A stretch of 64,000 nt of DNA, from NCBI RefSeq assembly GCF_900166635.1, contig NZ_LT800497.1, positions 1,321,503 to 1,385,502 of the forward strand. The letters run 5' to 3'. Below are positions 44,537 to 53,825 of the stretch, piece by piece (position 1 is the stretch's first letter; the number at the start of each line of letters is the position of its first letter). This DNA is from Oceanobacillus timonensis. GTDB taxonomy: Bacteria > Bacillota > Bacilli > Bacillales > Amphibacillaceae. Position numbers and translations under genes: made by a program. The notes beneath the pieces were generated by a model, which was not told the DNA's origin, searched no databases, and worked only from the letters and a program-made list of their open reading frames with translations.

Positions 44537-45547
44537 ATGGACCAAGAAAAACAAATAAGGTTGACTTCTGGTGAAATAACACAGCTTTGGATGCAGTACA
44601 TAGAGGATAGTGCTAGCGTATGCACACTAGGCTATTTTTTAGAAAAGGCTGAAGATGCAGAGGTTAAACCTGTAATAGAACACGCTTTGCAATTATCAAA
44701 AACACATGTAAAAAAAATTACGGCAATACTTAATGAGGAAAAATATGTGCTTCCTCATGGTTTTAAAAAAGAAGAAGATGTTGATTTTACTGCACCAAGA
44801 TTATATTCCGACAGTTTTGCATTAATATATATACATCAAATGGCTTCTTTAGGGACTGAATCATATGCATCTAGCTTGTCCTTTGCTGTAAGGTCAGATA
44901 TTACTGCCCATTATAAAGAATGCTTAATAGAAACAACGGTATTACTCGAGATGACAAAAGATTTATTGTTATCAAAGGGCTTATATGTCAGAGCGCCATA
45001 CTTGCCTAATCTTGAAGAAGTTGACTTTGTAGAAAAGCAAGGTTTTATATGGGACATTTTAGGTGAAAAAAGACCATTAACAGGATCAGAAATAGGTCAC
45101 CTTTATGCTAATATTCAAAGAAACGCTTTAGGAGCAGCTTTATTAACTGGATATAGTCAAGTTGCTAAGTCAAAGGAAACTACAAAATTTATACTAAGAT
45201 GTATAGAAGTAGCTAAAAAGCATATTACATTGTTTAGCGAAAAATTAAAGGAAAGTAGTCTGCCCGCACCGATGACATGGGATACAGAGATGACGACAAG
45301 TACTACATATACGTTTTCTGATAAAATGATGATGTTTCAAACAGCTGCTTTGATTTCGACAAGTATTGGCTTTTATGGTGTAGGTATTGCTCAAAGTCCT
45401 AGGGCAGATTTGGGTTTAATGTATAACAGATTATCCGTTGAGGTACAGAAACTTTCAGAAGATGGAGCTAATATCATGATTAAAAATAAATGGTTAGAAC
45501 AGCCTCCTATGGCTCCAAATCGTAAAGATTTAGCAAAAGATAATTAA
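44537..45547 (+). CDS. DUF3231 protein (ferritin-like double repeat)
   Basis: 336 residues, built from two similar helical halves: ITQLWMQYIEDSASVCTLGY (about 14-33) with CLIETTVLLEMTKDLLLSKG, and the second copy IGHLYANIQRNALGAALLTG (about 187-206) with RLSVEVQKLSEDGANIMIKN. The end reads WLEQPPMAPNRKDLAKD, the family signature tail. DUF3231 proteins are common in spore-forming Bacillaceae; some are spore-associated, and the function is unknown. AACGGAGG precedes the ATG. Full length and probably monocistronic. Confidence 0.85.
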   Translation: MDQEKQIRLTSGEITQLWMQYIEDSASVCTLGYFLEKAEDAEVKPVIEHALQLSKTHVKKITAILNEEKYVLPHGFKKEEDVDFTAPRLYSDSFALIYIHQMASLGTESYASSLSFAVRSDITAHYKECLIETTVLLEMTKDLLLSKGLYVRAPYLPNLEEVDFVEKQGFIWDILGEKRPLTGSEIGHLYANIQRNALGAALLTGYSQVAKSKETTKFILRCIEVAKKHITLFSEKLKESSLPAPMTWDTEMTTSTTYTFSDKMMMFQTAALISTSIGFYGVGIAQSPRADLGLMYNRLSVEVQKLSEDGANIMIKNKWLEQPPMAPNRKDLAKDN

Positions 45548-45885
45548 AGATAAGGTAATAAATAACAATATCAGACACGTTTAAAAATCTAATTAATAGC
45601 TATTACAAAACAAATGATCTATTTTCCATAATGTACTAATTTAATTTTATCACTCAAACTTGATTGGGAGCGCCTTCGATATAGTTAATAACTACATCGG
45701 CTGCTCCTTCTTTTATTTTATCCACCTCCTTGTTTCCCGGGTTTTCAAAATCAAACATTAGACAATCTTCATCGTATTAATGAGGATATCTAATATAAAG
45801 GTACATTAACAAGAAAATATAGACTAATGCAGTATTTGTATTAAAAGCATGAAATAATTGGATAAATAAAAAAGCATTTCTTCTA
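45548..45885. other. intergenic region before the SOS promoter
   Basis: About 340 bp. GGAGCGCCTTCGATAT..ATCGGCTGCTCC (45668-45706) forms an imperfect hairpin followed by TTCTTTTATTTT and probably terminates the DUF3231 transcript. Otherwise nothing recognised. Confidence 0.45.
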
Positions 45886-45933
45886 TTGAATATAAGAACG
45901 TTTATTCGTATAATATATACAAACATATATTCG
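45886..45933 (+). promoter_or_regulatory. SOS promoter with two LexA boxes
   Basis: TTGAAT (45886-45891), 17-bp spacer, TATAAT (45909-45914). A first LexA-like box AGAACGTTTATTCG (45895-45908) fills the spacer; a second, CAAACATATATTCG (45920-45933), covers the start site. Both fit the Bacillus consensus CGAAC-N4-GTTCG with a few mismatches, so the polymerase gene should be DNA-damage inducible. Confidence 0.75.
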
Positions 45934-45948
45934 TAAGGAGAGTTTGCT

Positions 45949-47256
45949 GTGGATGATATTTTGATGATTGATTATAGAAACGAGCCAAGGCGAGATATTA
46001 TGTGTATAGATGCGAAGTCATTCTTTGCAAGTGTTGAGGCTGTCGAAACAAATCAAAATCCTTTAACAGCCCGGATTGCGGTTGTATCCAAACCAGATAA
46101 TCAAGGTGGTTTGGTTTTAGCCTCGTCCCCTCTGGTAAAAAAAGAGTATGGAGTTAAAACGGGAACAAGGGTTTACGAGATCCCGCGTAATGCAAATATA
46201 GAAATTGTTGAACCTCGTATGGCATTGTATTTAAAAAAAAATTTAGAAATACTACGCATTTTTAAACGCTACGTTGCCAATGAAGATTTGTTAGTTTATT
46301 CTATCGATGAATCATTTCTTGATGTCACTAAAACACATAAGCTTTTCGGTAGTACTCACGATATAGCGAAGAGAATACAGAATGATGTATGGAGAGAACT
46401 TGGGTTAGTATTGACTGTTGGTATCGGCGATAATCCCCTTCTAGCCAAGTTAGCACTTGATCACCAAGCGAAACATGATGAAACAAACGGTTTTATTGGC
46501 GAATGGCGATATGAAGATGTTCCAGATACAGTTTGGAAAATAAGACCCTTGACCGATTTTTGGGGTATAGGGGGAAAGACGGAAGCAAAGTTAAATCGAA
46601 TGGGCATTCGCAGTATCGAGGACCTATCACAATTTAATTTAAGGAAACTAAAAAATAATTTGGGTGTGATTGGGGAACAGCTTTTTTTTCATGCGCATGG
46701 AATAGATCGCACACTACTATCAGAGGTTTATAAACCTAAAAGTACATCATTTTCCAGAAATCAGATTTTAAACAGAGATTACAAAGATATGCACGATATT
46801 GAAGTTGTCATTAGAGAGATGACAGACGAAAATGTAGCTAGGTTAAGAAAAAATTATCTGATGACTAGCGTTTTGAAATTGTCCATTGGATATTCTCGAG
46901 ATGTAGTACAATCCGGTTTTAGTCAACAGATGAAAATTGTCCCGACCGATTCATCAAAAAATTTGAAAGAATATATGGTATATATCTTTTATAAGCATTA
47001 CCAGGAAAATACACCTGTAAGAGTTGTTAACGTAACATTTGGTGGTCTAAAGCATAAACAATCATTGCAACTTAATTTATTCGAGCCGGCGGAAGAGACA
47101 ATCCGAAATGAAGAATTAGACAAGACTATAGACTTTATACGACGTAAATTCGGATATACTTCTCTGCTACATGCTTCTAGCTTACTTGATGGTGGCATGG
47201 CTAGATTTCGCGCTAAACTAGTCGGTGGTCATAGAGCTGGGAATGATGTTAAATAA
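45949..47256 (+). CDS. uvrX: UvrX/YqjW-type Y-family DNA polymerase
   Basis: 435 residues from GTG 45949 (AAGGAGAG upstream). Y-family palm motifs: IMCIDAKSFFASVEAVE with the first catalytic Asp (about residue 19) and LVYSIDESFLDVTKTH with the Asp-Glu pair (about 120). The thumb helix-hairpin-helix is IRPLTDFWGIGGKTEAKLNR, and a little-finger domain follows. This UvrX subtype is common on phages (SP-beta) and mobile elements of Bacillus and performs error-prone lesion bypass. LexA boxes in its promoter support damage induction. Confidence 0.93.
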   Translation: MDDILMIDYRNEPRRDIMCIDAKSFFASVEAVETNQNPLTARIAVVSKPDNQGGLVLASSPLVKKEYGVKTGTRVYEIPRNANIEIVEPRMALYLKKNLEILRIFKRYVANEDLLVYSIDESFLDVTKTHKLFGSTHDIAKRIQNDVWRELGLVLTVGIGDNPLLAKLALDHQAKHDETNGFIGEWRYEDVPDTVWKIRPLTDFWGIGGKTEAKLNRMGIRSIEDLSQFNLRKLKNNLGVIGEQLFFHAHGIDRTLLSEVYKPKSTSFSRNQILNRDYKDMHDIEVVIREMTDENVARLRKNYLMTSVLKLSIGYSRDVVQSGFSQQMKIVPTDSSKNLKEYMVYIFYKHYQENTPVRVVNVTFGGLKHKQSLQLNLFEPAEETIRNEELDKTIDFIRRKFGYTSLLHASSLLDGGMARFRAKLVGGHRAGNDVK

Positions 47257-47283
47257 TAATATAGCCCCCAAGCATGAGGGCTT

Positions 47284-49071
47284 TTAATCTTTAACCATTT
47301 TCAACACCTTATCTAGTTTTTGTTTTCTACCCGTTTCGAAATATCCAGCAAATGGGCATCCTATTTCACGAACGCGTTCTATTGTGTTCGCGATTGTGAA
47401 TGCGGTTGGTTTTAAATCTTCATTCACCTCGTACCAATATAGAGGTGTTGAAACAGTGCCTTCTTCTGTCATCCTTGGTGAGTATGGAGAAACCAATGTT
47501 TTATCTTGACCATGTTGCACATAATCTATATACAATCTTCCGTTTCGATTTTTTTTCAAACGTTCGGTAGTAAAATCATTTGGATATGCTCTTTCCAAAG
47601 TTTTAGCTACTGCCTCTGTAAAAATCCCTGCCTCATCGTAAGTCATGCTCCCCTCTTTTATAGGGATATATACTTGCATTCCTTTATTTCCAGACGTTTT
47701 TACAAAAGAAACAAGGTTTAAATCATCTAACATTTGCTTCAATAATTTTGCTGCTTTTACTGCCAAAGCAAAAAGATTTCTATCAGGTGGATCCAAATCA
47801 AATACAATTTCTAACGGAGTAACTTGCCCAATTCGTTGAAAAGGCACATGATATTCAATTGAACCATGGTTTGCTAACCAAACTAAACTTTCTAACTGAT
47901 TGCATACAATTAAATCTTCAATAGTATCAGATGACAAAAAGTCTGGTGCGTAGTCTGGAAGACTTTTTTGAAAAAACGATTCCTCCTCTATTCCGTCTGG
48001 GCATCGGATGACTGTTAAAGCACGTTGTTTCAAAAATGGCAGCATCCAAGGTGATATTTCTCTAATATAAACCAAAAGGTCTTTCTTTTTAAAAACATCC
48101 GGCCATAAGTATTTATCAGTATTTGATACTTCAATCGGCAACTGTGCCATGTCTAACTGTAATTTATCTAGCGTGCATTCTGTATATGAAATATTGGGGT
48201 TAATACTTTTAAAATTAGGTTCTCTTAATTCACTACCGTATAAATCTAATGTATTGATTATGCTGGTTATAGCTGGTGGTAGATGATAACTGCCCTTAAC
48301 TAATTTCCCTTGCTTCTTAAAAAGCTTTTGCACCGTTTCCGCTGATTCCTTCAGCAATCCATGTTTGCATGTTCCAACACTTATTAAATTATCATCCTCA
48401 AGAACATCAACAGCAAAATAACCGTTACTGGGGTTATACTCTGTTAAGATACATTGAATCTCTCTCCAGTTTTTAATCTTAAACCAATCATGATGATTCT
48501 TTCCCTTTTGATACGTGCTGTTTACTTTCTTTGCTACAACTCCTTCGCTTTTAGATTCAGAAACAATCTTTTGGATTTCTTCAATAGATGTAAATGTTTC
48601 TACATATTTTAAAACCTCATTATCAGGGATTGGCTCTAAAAGTTGGTAAAGAATTTCTTTTCGTAAAGATAAATTATTTTGAGTAAGTTTCTTCTCTCTT
48701 ATTTCTGTAATATCGAACACCATCAACGTTGCCGGTCTAGCAGCCGACTGTTTTTCAATCCTATCAATACTTTTCATTCTTCCCCGTACTTGGATTAAAG
48801 CAAAATTAGCTTGGTAGCAATGGTTTAAAATGACCAGTTCTCCATCTATCTTTAGCGGTAATTTGCTTTTGAAGTAATTGTAATTATCATTGCACCAATT
48901 AATAATCTCGGGGAATTTATTGGAGATATCATGGTTATTTTTACTGGTCAAAGTAACCTGTTTATTAGTCCAGTTTAATTCACATCGGAACCCATCATAC
49001 TTAACCTCGTACACCCATTCATCGCCTTCTGGCATATCTGATCTTTCAATTGGTTTCATCCATTCCACCAC
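47284..49071 (-). CDS. ligD: ATP-dependent DNA ligase D (LigD, ligase plus polymerase domains)
   Basis: 595 residues from GTG 49071 (AGAGGTGAT upstream). The ligase domain comes first, with the adenylated Lys24 in YEVKYDGFRCE, LKIDGELVILN, SEGVVAKKVN and KIKNWREIQCILTEY. A LigD-type primase/polymerase domain follows: EVSNTDKYLWPDVFKKKDLL, then PLEIVFDLDPPDRNLF with catalytic Asp pair and FVKTSGNKGMQVYIPI. This ligase-polymerase order without a nuclease domain is that of B. subtilis LigD (YkoU, 611 aa). With Ku it performs non-homologous end joining of double-strand breaks. Divergent from ku. Confidence 0.95.
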   Translation of the reverse strand: MVEWMKPIERSDMPEGDEWVYEVKYDGFRCELNWTNKQVTLTSKNNHDISNKFPEIINWCNDNYNYFKSKLPLKIDGELVILNHCYQANFALIQVRGRMKSIDRIEKQSAARPATLMVFDITEIREKKLTQNNLSLRKEILYQLLEPIPDNEVLKYVETFTSIEEIQKIVSESKSEGVVAKKVNSTYQKGKNHHDWFKIKNWREIQCILTEYNPSNGYFAVDVLEDDNLISVGTCKHGLLKESAETVQKLFKKQGKLVKGSYHLPPAITSIINTLDLYGSELREPNFKSINPNISYTECTLDKLQLDMAQLPIEVSNTDKYLWPDVFKKKDLLVYIREISPWMLPFLKQRALTVIRCPDGIEEESFFQKSLPDYAPDFLSSDTIEDLIVCNQLESLVWLANHGSIEYHVPFQRIGQVTPLEIVFDLDPPDRNLFALAVKAAKLLKQMLDDLNLVSFVKTSGNKGMQVYIPIKEGSMTYDEAGIFTEAVAKTLERAYPNDFTTERLKKNRNGRLYIDYVQHGQDKTLVSPYSPRMTEEGTVSTPLYWYEVNEDLKPTAFTIANTIERVREIGCPFAGYFETGRKQKLDKVLKMVKD

Positions 49072-49107
49072 TTATATCACCTCTTTTAAATAGGATGCCT
49101 CAAATCT

Positions 49108-49126
49108 TTGTATAAAAAACATACAA
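49108..49126. promoter_or_regulatory. dyad in the divergent ligD-ku promoter region
   Basis: TTGTAT (49108-49113) and ATACAA (49121-49126) are perfect inverted copies around AAAAAAC, centred in the 89-bp gap between the divergent genes. It could be a shared operator. In B. subtilis these genes depend on SigG and SpoVT, but no convincing SigG promoter was found here. Confidence 0.4.
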
Positions 49127-49160
49127 GTCAGCAAAATAAATCAAAAAGGAGTGTCGGAAA

Positions 49161-50018
49161 ATGCACACGATGTGGAAAGGAACCATTAGTTTTGGTCTGG
49201 TCAATATACCAGTCAAAATGCATGCTGCAACTGAAAATAAAGATATTAAACTGCGCAACCTTCATAAGAAATGCAAGACACCCATAAAGTATGAAAAGAC
49301 TTGCCCGAATTGCGATGAAGATGTGAAAAATGAGGATATCGTAAAGGCATATGAATATGCCAGCAACAAATTTGTAGTGTTGGATGATGAAGAATTAGAA
49401 GCCCTTAAAAAAGAACAAGAAGATAAAGCTGTAGAAATTGTTGATTTTGTTCAACTGGAAGAAATAGATCCGGTGTATTTTGAAAAAAGCTATTACTTAT
49501 CACCTAATGAGGGTGGTTCAAAAGCCTATGCACTATTGAGAGAGGCATTAACGGATACTGGTAAAATTGGTATTGCTAAAATGATGATACGCTCTAAAGA
49601 GCAACTTGCCGTAATAAGAGTGTATAAAGATGCTATAGTGGTTGAGACAATCCATTATCCTGATGAGGTTCGGGCGGTTGGGGATGTTCCTAATGTACCT
49701 AGTCAAGAATCTGTTGGCAAAAAAGAACTGGATACGGCTAAAATGTTGATTGAGCAACTCACTACTGAATTTGAACCAGAAAAATATAAGGATGATTATA
49801 GAACAGCACTCATGGAACTGATTGAGGCTAAAAAGAATAATGAAGAAGTTGAAATTGGCGGAGAAACTAAAGCGAAGCCGGATAATGTGGTTAATTTAAT
49901 GGATGCGTTGCAAGAATCGTTAGATAGAGCTAAGAGTGATAAACCAAAAACGACGAAGCCTAAAAAGAAAACAACTACTAAAAAGACAACAACGAAGAAA
50001 AAGAAAGCTACTTCATAG
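49161..50018 (+). CDS. ku: Ku, DNA end-binding protein for NHEJ
   Basis: 285 residues. The N-terminus MWKGTISFGLVNIPVKMHAA is the canonical bacterial Ku opening. Conserved strands and the zinc-like Cys set (CKTPIKYEKTCPNCDEDV) follow, then DFVQLEEIDPVYFEKSYYLS and KIGIAKMMIRSKEQLAVIR. The C-terminal 30 residues are a Lys/Thr-rich tail (KKKTTTKKTTTKKKK), longer and more basic than in many Ku proteins and likely to help DNA binding or threading. It forms a homodimeric ring on broken ends and recruits LigD encoded next to it. AAAAAGGAG precedes the ATG. Confidence 0.95.
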   Translation: MHTMWKGTISFGLVNIPVKMHAATENKDIKLRNLHKKCKTPIKYEKTCPNCDEDVKNEDIVKAYEYASNKFVVLDDEELEALKKEQEDKAVEIVDFVQLEEIDPVYFEKSYYLSPNEGGSKAYALLREALTDTGKIGIAKMMIRSKEQLAVIRVYKDAIVVETIHYPDEVRAVGDVPNVPSQESVGKKELDTAKMLIEQLTTEFEPEKYKDDYRTALMELIEAKKNNEEVEIGGETKAKPDNVVNLMDALQESLDRAKSDKPKTTKPKKKTTTKKTTTKKKKATS

Positions 50019-50296
50019 GACGACAGTGCTTAAGAATTGAAGTTTTAAATAAACGAAACATCTTTATTGTCATTTAACACACGAGAGCCGTATTATTTCA
50101 TTTAAAAATTCGACTGTTTAAAAAATATAAGTTGAATTTAAATTTTATATCGGTATTAATTCACAGCCACTATAATTGTCTTCATATCGGTGTAGAATCT
50201 TTCATTCAACTTATATAGTTATTTTCTCTTTATTCTTGTATAAGCATTGGAGATAGGTACGCAGAAATCACGAAATTTATTACAGTAGGTGTCTAT
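50019..50296. other. intergenic region after ku
   Basis: About 280 bp, AT-rich. No gene or clear terminator was found. Confidence 0.35.
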
Positions 50297-50783
50297 ATGG
50301 TACTGATTGCGGCAATCAACTTTATTATAAGCTGGGTAGCATTCTTATTTTTTTCTGATAAAAAGAAATTCTCTGTATATGTTCTTACTTGCTACGTAGT
50401 CATTATTTTAGCATTGATTACAGATTTATTGATGTTTGTTTATCCTTTATGGGATTATCCAGGAACAAAAGCAGAAACATTTTGTATTCAATTACTAAAC
50501 GCATTTGGTTTATATTTTGTTGTAAACTATTTTTTTCTCCAGTTACTACCAAAAAAAAACGGTCTTATCGGTGACTCTCTATATTTTTTATTGGTCTATT
50601 TTTGTCATTATACTTGAGCTATTTTATTTGTATATTGGCTTTATTGAACATGGCTTATGGTGGAGTATAAGCTTCTCCTATGTAGCTGATTGGGTTTTAT
50701 TTACTTTTTTCTTTCTCCATCATCAATGGATATCGAGACATTTTATATGTTTCGACGAGGTTCATCCGTATAATCCATCGTAA
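50297..50783 (+). pseudogene. CBO0543-like polytopic membrane protein, frameshifted
   Basis: The first frame (50297-50617) begins after GTAGGTG and encodes hydrophobic helices with LITDLLMFVYPLWDYPG, typical of the small CBO0543-type membrane proteins. Near 50585-50600, in a T-rich stretch, the frame ends in a premature stop while the second half (FYWSIFVIILELFYLYIGFI, then EHGLWWSISFSYVADWVLF) continues one frame over to about 50783. The two halves together give the expected four to five helices. The frameshift may be genuine or a sequencing slip at the T run. Family assignment is from pattern memory, so moderate. Confidence 0.55.
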
Positions 50784-50964
50784 AATATTTTTTCATCATA
50801 CCCTCTCCTGATACGAACTTAAGTTTGTATATTAATTTATAGGAATATACGTTCTGTTGGTTAAGCTGATGAATGTACATGGTATTTCCCTAAAACAAAA
50901 AAAAACTAAATTAATTCGTTTAGAATTATTTAGTGTTTAATAAATTATAATTAGTATTAAATTT

Positions 50965-51210
50965 TTATTGGTCCTGTTCATCAAATACAAGGTATTCTAA
51001 GCGAATAATATCGTCCATGATACTTTCCTGTTCATAATTTAATAATCTTATTAATCTTATTAGTTCTGAAAAGGCATCCTCTTTTGCGTATAGTTTGTCT
51101 GACATCAAGTTATAGGTAAGATTAAGCAGTATTTCTTCCATTTCCGTAAGATACAATTTTCGGCTTAATTGGTCTATCAATAGCTCCTCCGGTGGTTTTT
51201 CCGGTATCAT
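50965..51210 (-). CDS. small acidic protein of unknown function
   Basis: 81 residues with a very strong SD (AAGGAGGGGTGA) before the ATG. Mostly helical and acidic (MIPEKPPEELLIDQLSRKLY, then EILLNLTYNLMSDKLYAKED). No TM, no recognised family. It is 69 bp downstream of the next small gene on the same strand, so probably in one transcript opposite the XRE regulator. Confidence 0.65.
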   Translation of the reverse strand: MIPEKPPEELLIDQLSRKLYLTEMEEILLNLTYNLMSDKLYAKEDAFSELIRLIRLLNYEQESIMDDIIRLEYLVFDEQDQ

Positions 51211-51279
51211 TTCACCCCTCCTTTAATAAAAGTCAAAGATGGAAAGAAAATAATCATAAAAAGTATATATAATTTTCAA

Positions 51280-51504
51280 CTATTTTTCCTCTAACTTTTC
51301 GTCATTTACTGTGTCAATAATAGTTTGCTTTCTTTTTCTTATTTGCTTTTTAGCTTTGTCAAAAGTTACATCATCTATAATTTTACTATCATCTTCATAA
51401 ACATTTTCAGATACTTTTTTTAAAGGGATTAATCTAGTAAAATCATTGTCATTTTTAATCCTCATGTTGATACGTTTCTTAGAATGGCGTTCATTCATAC
51501 TCAT
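51280..51504 (-). CDS. small basic protein of unknown function
   Basis: 74 residues with AAAGGAGTGA upstream. Arg/Lys-rich at both ends (MSMNERHSKKRINMRIKNDN and KKQIRKRKQTIIDTVND), soluble. No family recognised. Its promoter region holds the dyad at 51526-51543, and the gene is divergent from an XRE regulator, the arrangement of a regulated small operon on mobile elements. Confidence 0.65.
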   Translation of the reverse strand: MSMNERHSKKRINMRIKNDNDFTRLIPLKKVSENVYEDDSKIIDDVTFDKAKKQIRKRKQTIIDTVNDEKLEEK

Positions 51505-51525
51505 GTACTCACTCCTTTCTATAAA

Positions 51526-51543
51526 GAATAGTTAGTACTATTC
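51526..51543. promoter_or_regulatory. dyad operator upstream of the small leftward genes
   Basis: GAATAGT (51526-51532) and ACTATTC (51537-51543) form a perfect dyad around TAGT, 22 bp before the start of the leftward small gene. A likely binding site of the divergent XRE regulator; not tested. Confidence 0.5.
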
Positions 51544-51819
51544 ATGTTATAATTAGTGATAAGTGAATAAATATTAAGATATGAAATAAAGTGATAATTT
51601 TAATGCCAAAAAAGCTTGCTTGTTATCACAATAATTAACCCTGTGATATTAATATAATTGAATATTTTTGGTGAAAAATGAACATATTAATACTTAAAGG
51701 ATTAATATTAGCTTGTGAAGCGATTATAATCCTTGTGAGTTTAATTGTCAACTGAATATCTTATATTTTTTATATTAAATGATACCCAAGGAATTAATTA
51801 CGAATTGAGGTGTATTGAG

Positions 51820-52401
51820 GTGGACTTAAAATCCATAGGTAATAACATTAGAATAATAAGAAAACTAAAGGGTTTTACCCAGCAAGAATTAGGAGACAAA
51901 GTAGGGATCACTTTGCAAAGTTTATCTAAAATTGAAAGAGGTATTAATTATCCAACGTTCCAAAATTTGGAAAAAATAATTCAAATATTAGATGTAACAC
52001 CAAACGAATTGTTCGCAAAAGAATTTAAAATGCGTGGAAGTGTGGAAAATGAAATTATTAAATTTATGGAAAAAGAAAGAACATGGAATCTTGAATTGAA
52101 ACAAGAAAAATATGAAAGTAATTTATCAAAAGAATCATGGAATAATCATGAATTAAATGAGTTAAGAAAATACATAAAAGAATATATTGATTCAGACGAG
52201 CGAAAGCCAGAACAGCTTCATTCAATTAAAAGTGCTGTTTATGGGTTAAAATTATCTGATCTGATAAAAAAATATGATGATTATTTGAGTTTTGATTTAT
52301 TTGGTGAAAAATATAGAAATAAGGATAAAAGTGTGAACCCCTATGTAACAAAAGATTCCGATACATTTAATACTAATAATGAATCTGATATAAATGAATA
52401 G
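51820..52401 (+). CDS. XRE-family transcriptional regulator
   Basis: 193 residues from GTG 51820, chosen because GAGGTG lies 7 nt upstream and the longer frame lacks an SD. N-terminal helix-turn-helix: SIGNNIRIIRKLKGFTQQEL, GDKVGITLQSLSKIERG, INYPTFQNLEKIIQILDVTP. The C-terminal part is charged and helical with no recognised sensor or protease motif (no IrrE-type HExxH). Divergent from two small genes across a region with a dyad. It probably represses them and may control element functions. Confidence 0.8.
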   Translation: MDLKSIGNNIRIIRKLKGFTQQELGDKVGITLQSLSKIERGINYPTFQNLEKIIQILDVTPNELFAKEFKMRGSVENEIIKFMEKERTWNLELKQEKYESNLSKESWNNHELNELRKYIKEYIDSDERKPEQLHSIKSAVYGLKLSDLIKKYDDYLSFDLFGEKYRNKDKSVNPYVTKDSDTFNTNNESDINE

Positions 52402-52542
52402 ACGTGTTTCTTTTTTAACTGTTGACTAATCCTAACTCATTTTGTAACAATTAAAACAAGATGAAATATACTTATAAGTATAAAATGCGAACAAAATTGA
52501 TTGTTGTTAACTCCTCGACCAGTTTTTGTTCGCTTTTTATAA
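52402..52542. other. spacer between XRE gene and IS3
   Basis: Sequence left of the IS. It does not continue the SIR2-like gene that is truncated at the other side of the IS, so the missing part was deleted, not merely displaced. Confidence 0.45.
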
Positions 52543-52590
52543 TGGACCCAAGAATCTAGACACGAAAAAAGGAGATGTTAAGGTAGGTAT

Positions 52591-52884
52591 ATGAAACGAA
52601 AAAGATATACATCCGCATTCAAATCACAAATCGTGTTAGAAATCTTAAAGGAAGAAAAGTCCATGAGTCAGATAGCATCGGAACATGGAATCCATGTGAA
52701 TCAGCTTCATAAATGGAAAACACAGTTTCTGCAAGAGATGCCTCAAATCTTTGAAAAGCAAAACAAAGACTTAGAAAAAATGAGAGCCGAACATGAAGAA
52801 CAAGTAGAAAACTTGTATGCAGAAGTCGGAAAATTAACCACGCAATTGTCGTGGCTCAAAAAAAAAATCTGGCATCTACCATGA
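52591..52884 (+). CDS. IS3-family OrfA
   Basis: 97 residues. Helix-turn-helix KRKRYTSAFKSQIVLEILKE with QIASEHGIHVNQLHKWKTQF, then a coiled coil (LEKMRAEHEEQVENLYAEVG). The end crosses a run of ten A (near 52858-52867), the usual slippage site for making OrfAB. It overlaps orfB. Intact. Confidence 0.9.
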   Translation: MKRKRYTSAFKSQIVLEILKEEKSMSQIASEHGIHVNQLHKWKTQFLQEMPQIFEKQNKDLEKMRAEHEEQVENLYAEVGKLTTQLSWLKKKIWHLP

Positions 52885-53712
52885 CTAAAAAAGAACGCAT
52901 GGAATTGGTGGAGTGGCAAGATTCGGATCTGTCTATCTCAGAACAGGCTAAATTGCTTGGAATCAATCGCTCCAGTCTTTATTATAAGCCTGTATTGCCA
53001 TCTGCCGAGGAAGTTGCCATAAAACATCGTATTGATGAGATTTATACCAAATTTCTGTTCTTCGGTTCACGCAGAATTACCCAGTTATTGAATCAAGAAG
53101 GGGTGAATATTAATCGGAAAAGGGTACAGCGTCATATGCGTGAAATGGGCATTCAAGCCATCTATCCAGGTCCGAATTTGAGTAGACGGAACCTGCAGCA
53201 TCGTATTTATCCTTATTTATTGAAAGGAGTGAATATTACCCGCCCGAATCAAGTTTGGAGTATTGATATAACTTATGTTCGCCTGCATCATAGCTGGATG
53301 TATTTAACAGCGATTATTGATTGGTACTCCCGCTATATTATTAGCTGGGAATTGGATCAGACACTGGAAATGAATTTTGTCCTAAATGCTGTCCAACGTG
53401 CATTCACGGTGGGTACACCTGACATATTTAATAGTGATCAAGGCAGCCATTTCACAAGCTCAAAATATATTCATCTTTTAAAGGAACAACCATCCATACA
53501 AATCAGTATGGACGCCAAGGGACGGGCATTGGACAATATCATGATTGAACGCTTTTGGAGAAGCCTGAAATATGAAGAAGTCTACTTAAAAGACTTATGA
53601 GATGCCAAGAGAAGTCAGAAGCAATATAAGCCATTACATGGATTTTTATAATCATGAACGTCCGCATCAATCATTGGATTATCAAACACCGGCTTCGATT
53701 TATTTTCATTAG
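52851..53712 (+). pseudogene. IS3-family OrfB transposase with a 3' frameshift
   Basis: OrfB from GTG 52851: HTH_21 segment (QAKLLGINRSSLYYKP), then the rve core with Asp in VWSIDITYVRLHH, Asp in FNSDQGSHFTS and Glu in MIERFWRSLKYEEV, so the catalytic triad is present. At about 53595 one extra T turns the frame to a stop after LKDL. The expected tail YEMPREVRSNISHYMDFYN then HERPHQSLDYQTPASIY is found in the next frame, ending at 53712. The lost C-terminus probably inactivates it. Confidence 0.85.
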
Positions 53713-53719
53713 ATAATCA

Positions 53720-53825
53720 TTATCCCATCTTGAGCGATTATCTTTCCTGTGCCAGAGACTGTCAAGGGAAAGACCGCCCTTGACAGTCTCTGGCACAGGA
53801 AAACCTGGTCATTAAGATGGGATAA
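53720..53825. repeat. long perfect inverted repeat inside the IS3 3' end
   Basis: Positions 53743-53768 and 53777-53802 are perfectly complementary over 26 bp with an 8-nt loop. An outer 12-bp pair, TTATCCCATCTT (53720-53731) with AAGATGGGATAA (53814-53825), extends it across internal loops. It lies just after orfB inside the IS ends. It could insulate the element as a terminator-like structure or be a remnant of a second small element. Confidence 0.8.

Noticed and set aside
49072..49160. SigG (forespore) promoters for ligD and ku
   Set aside because: CATACAA resembles a SigG -10, but no matching -35 at the right distance could be found for either gene.
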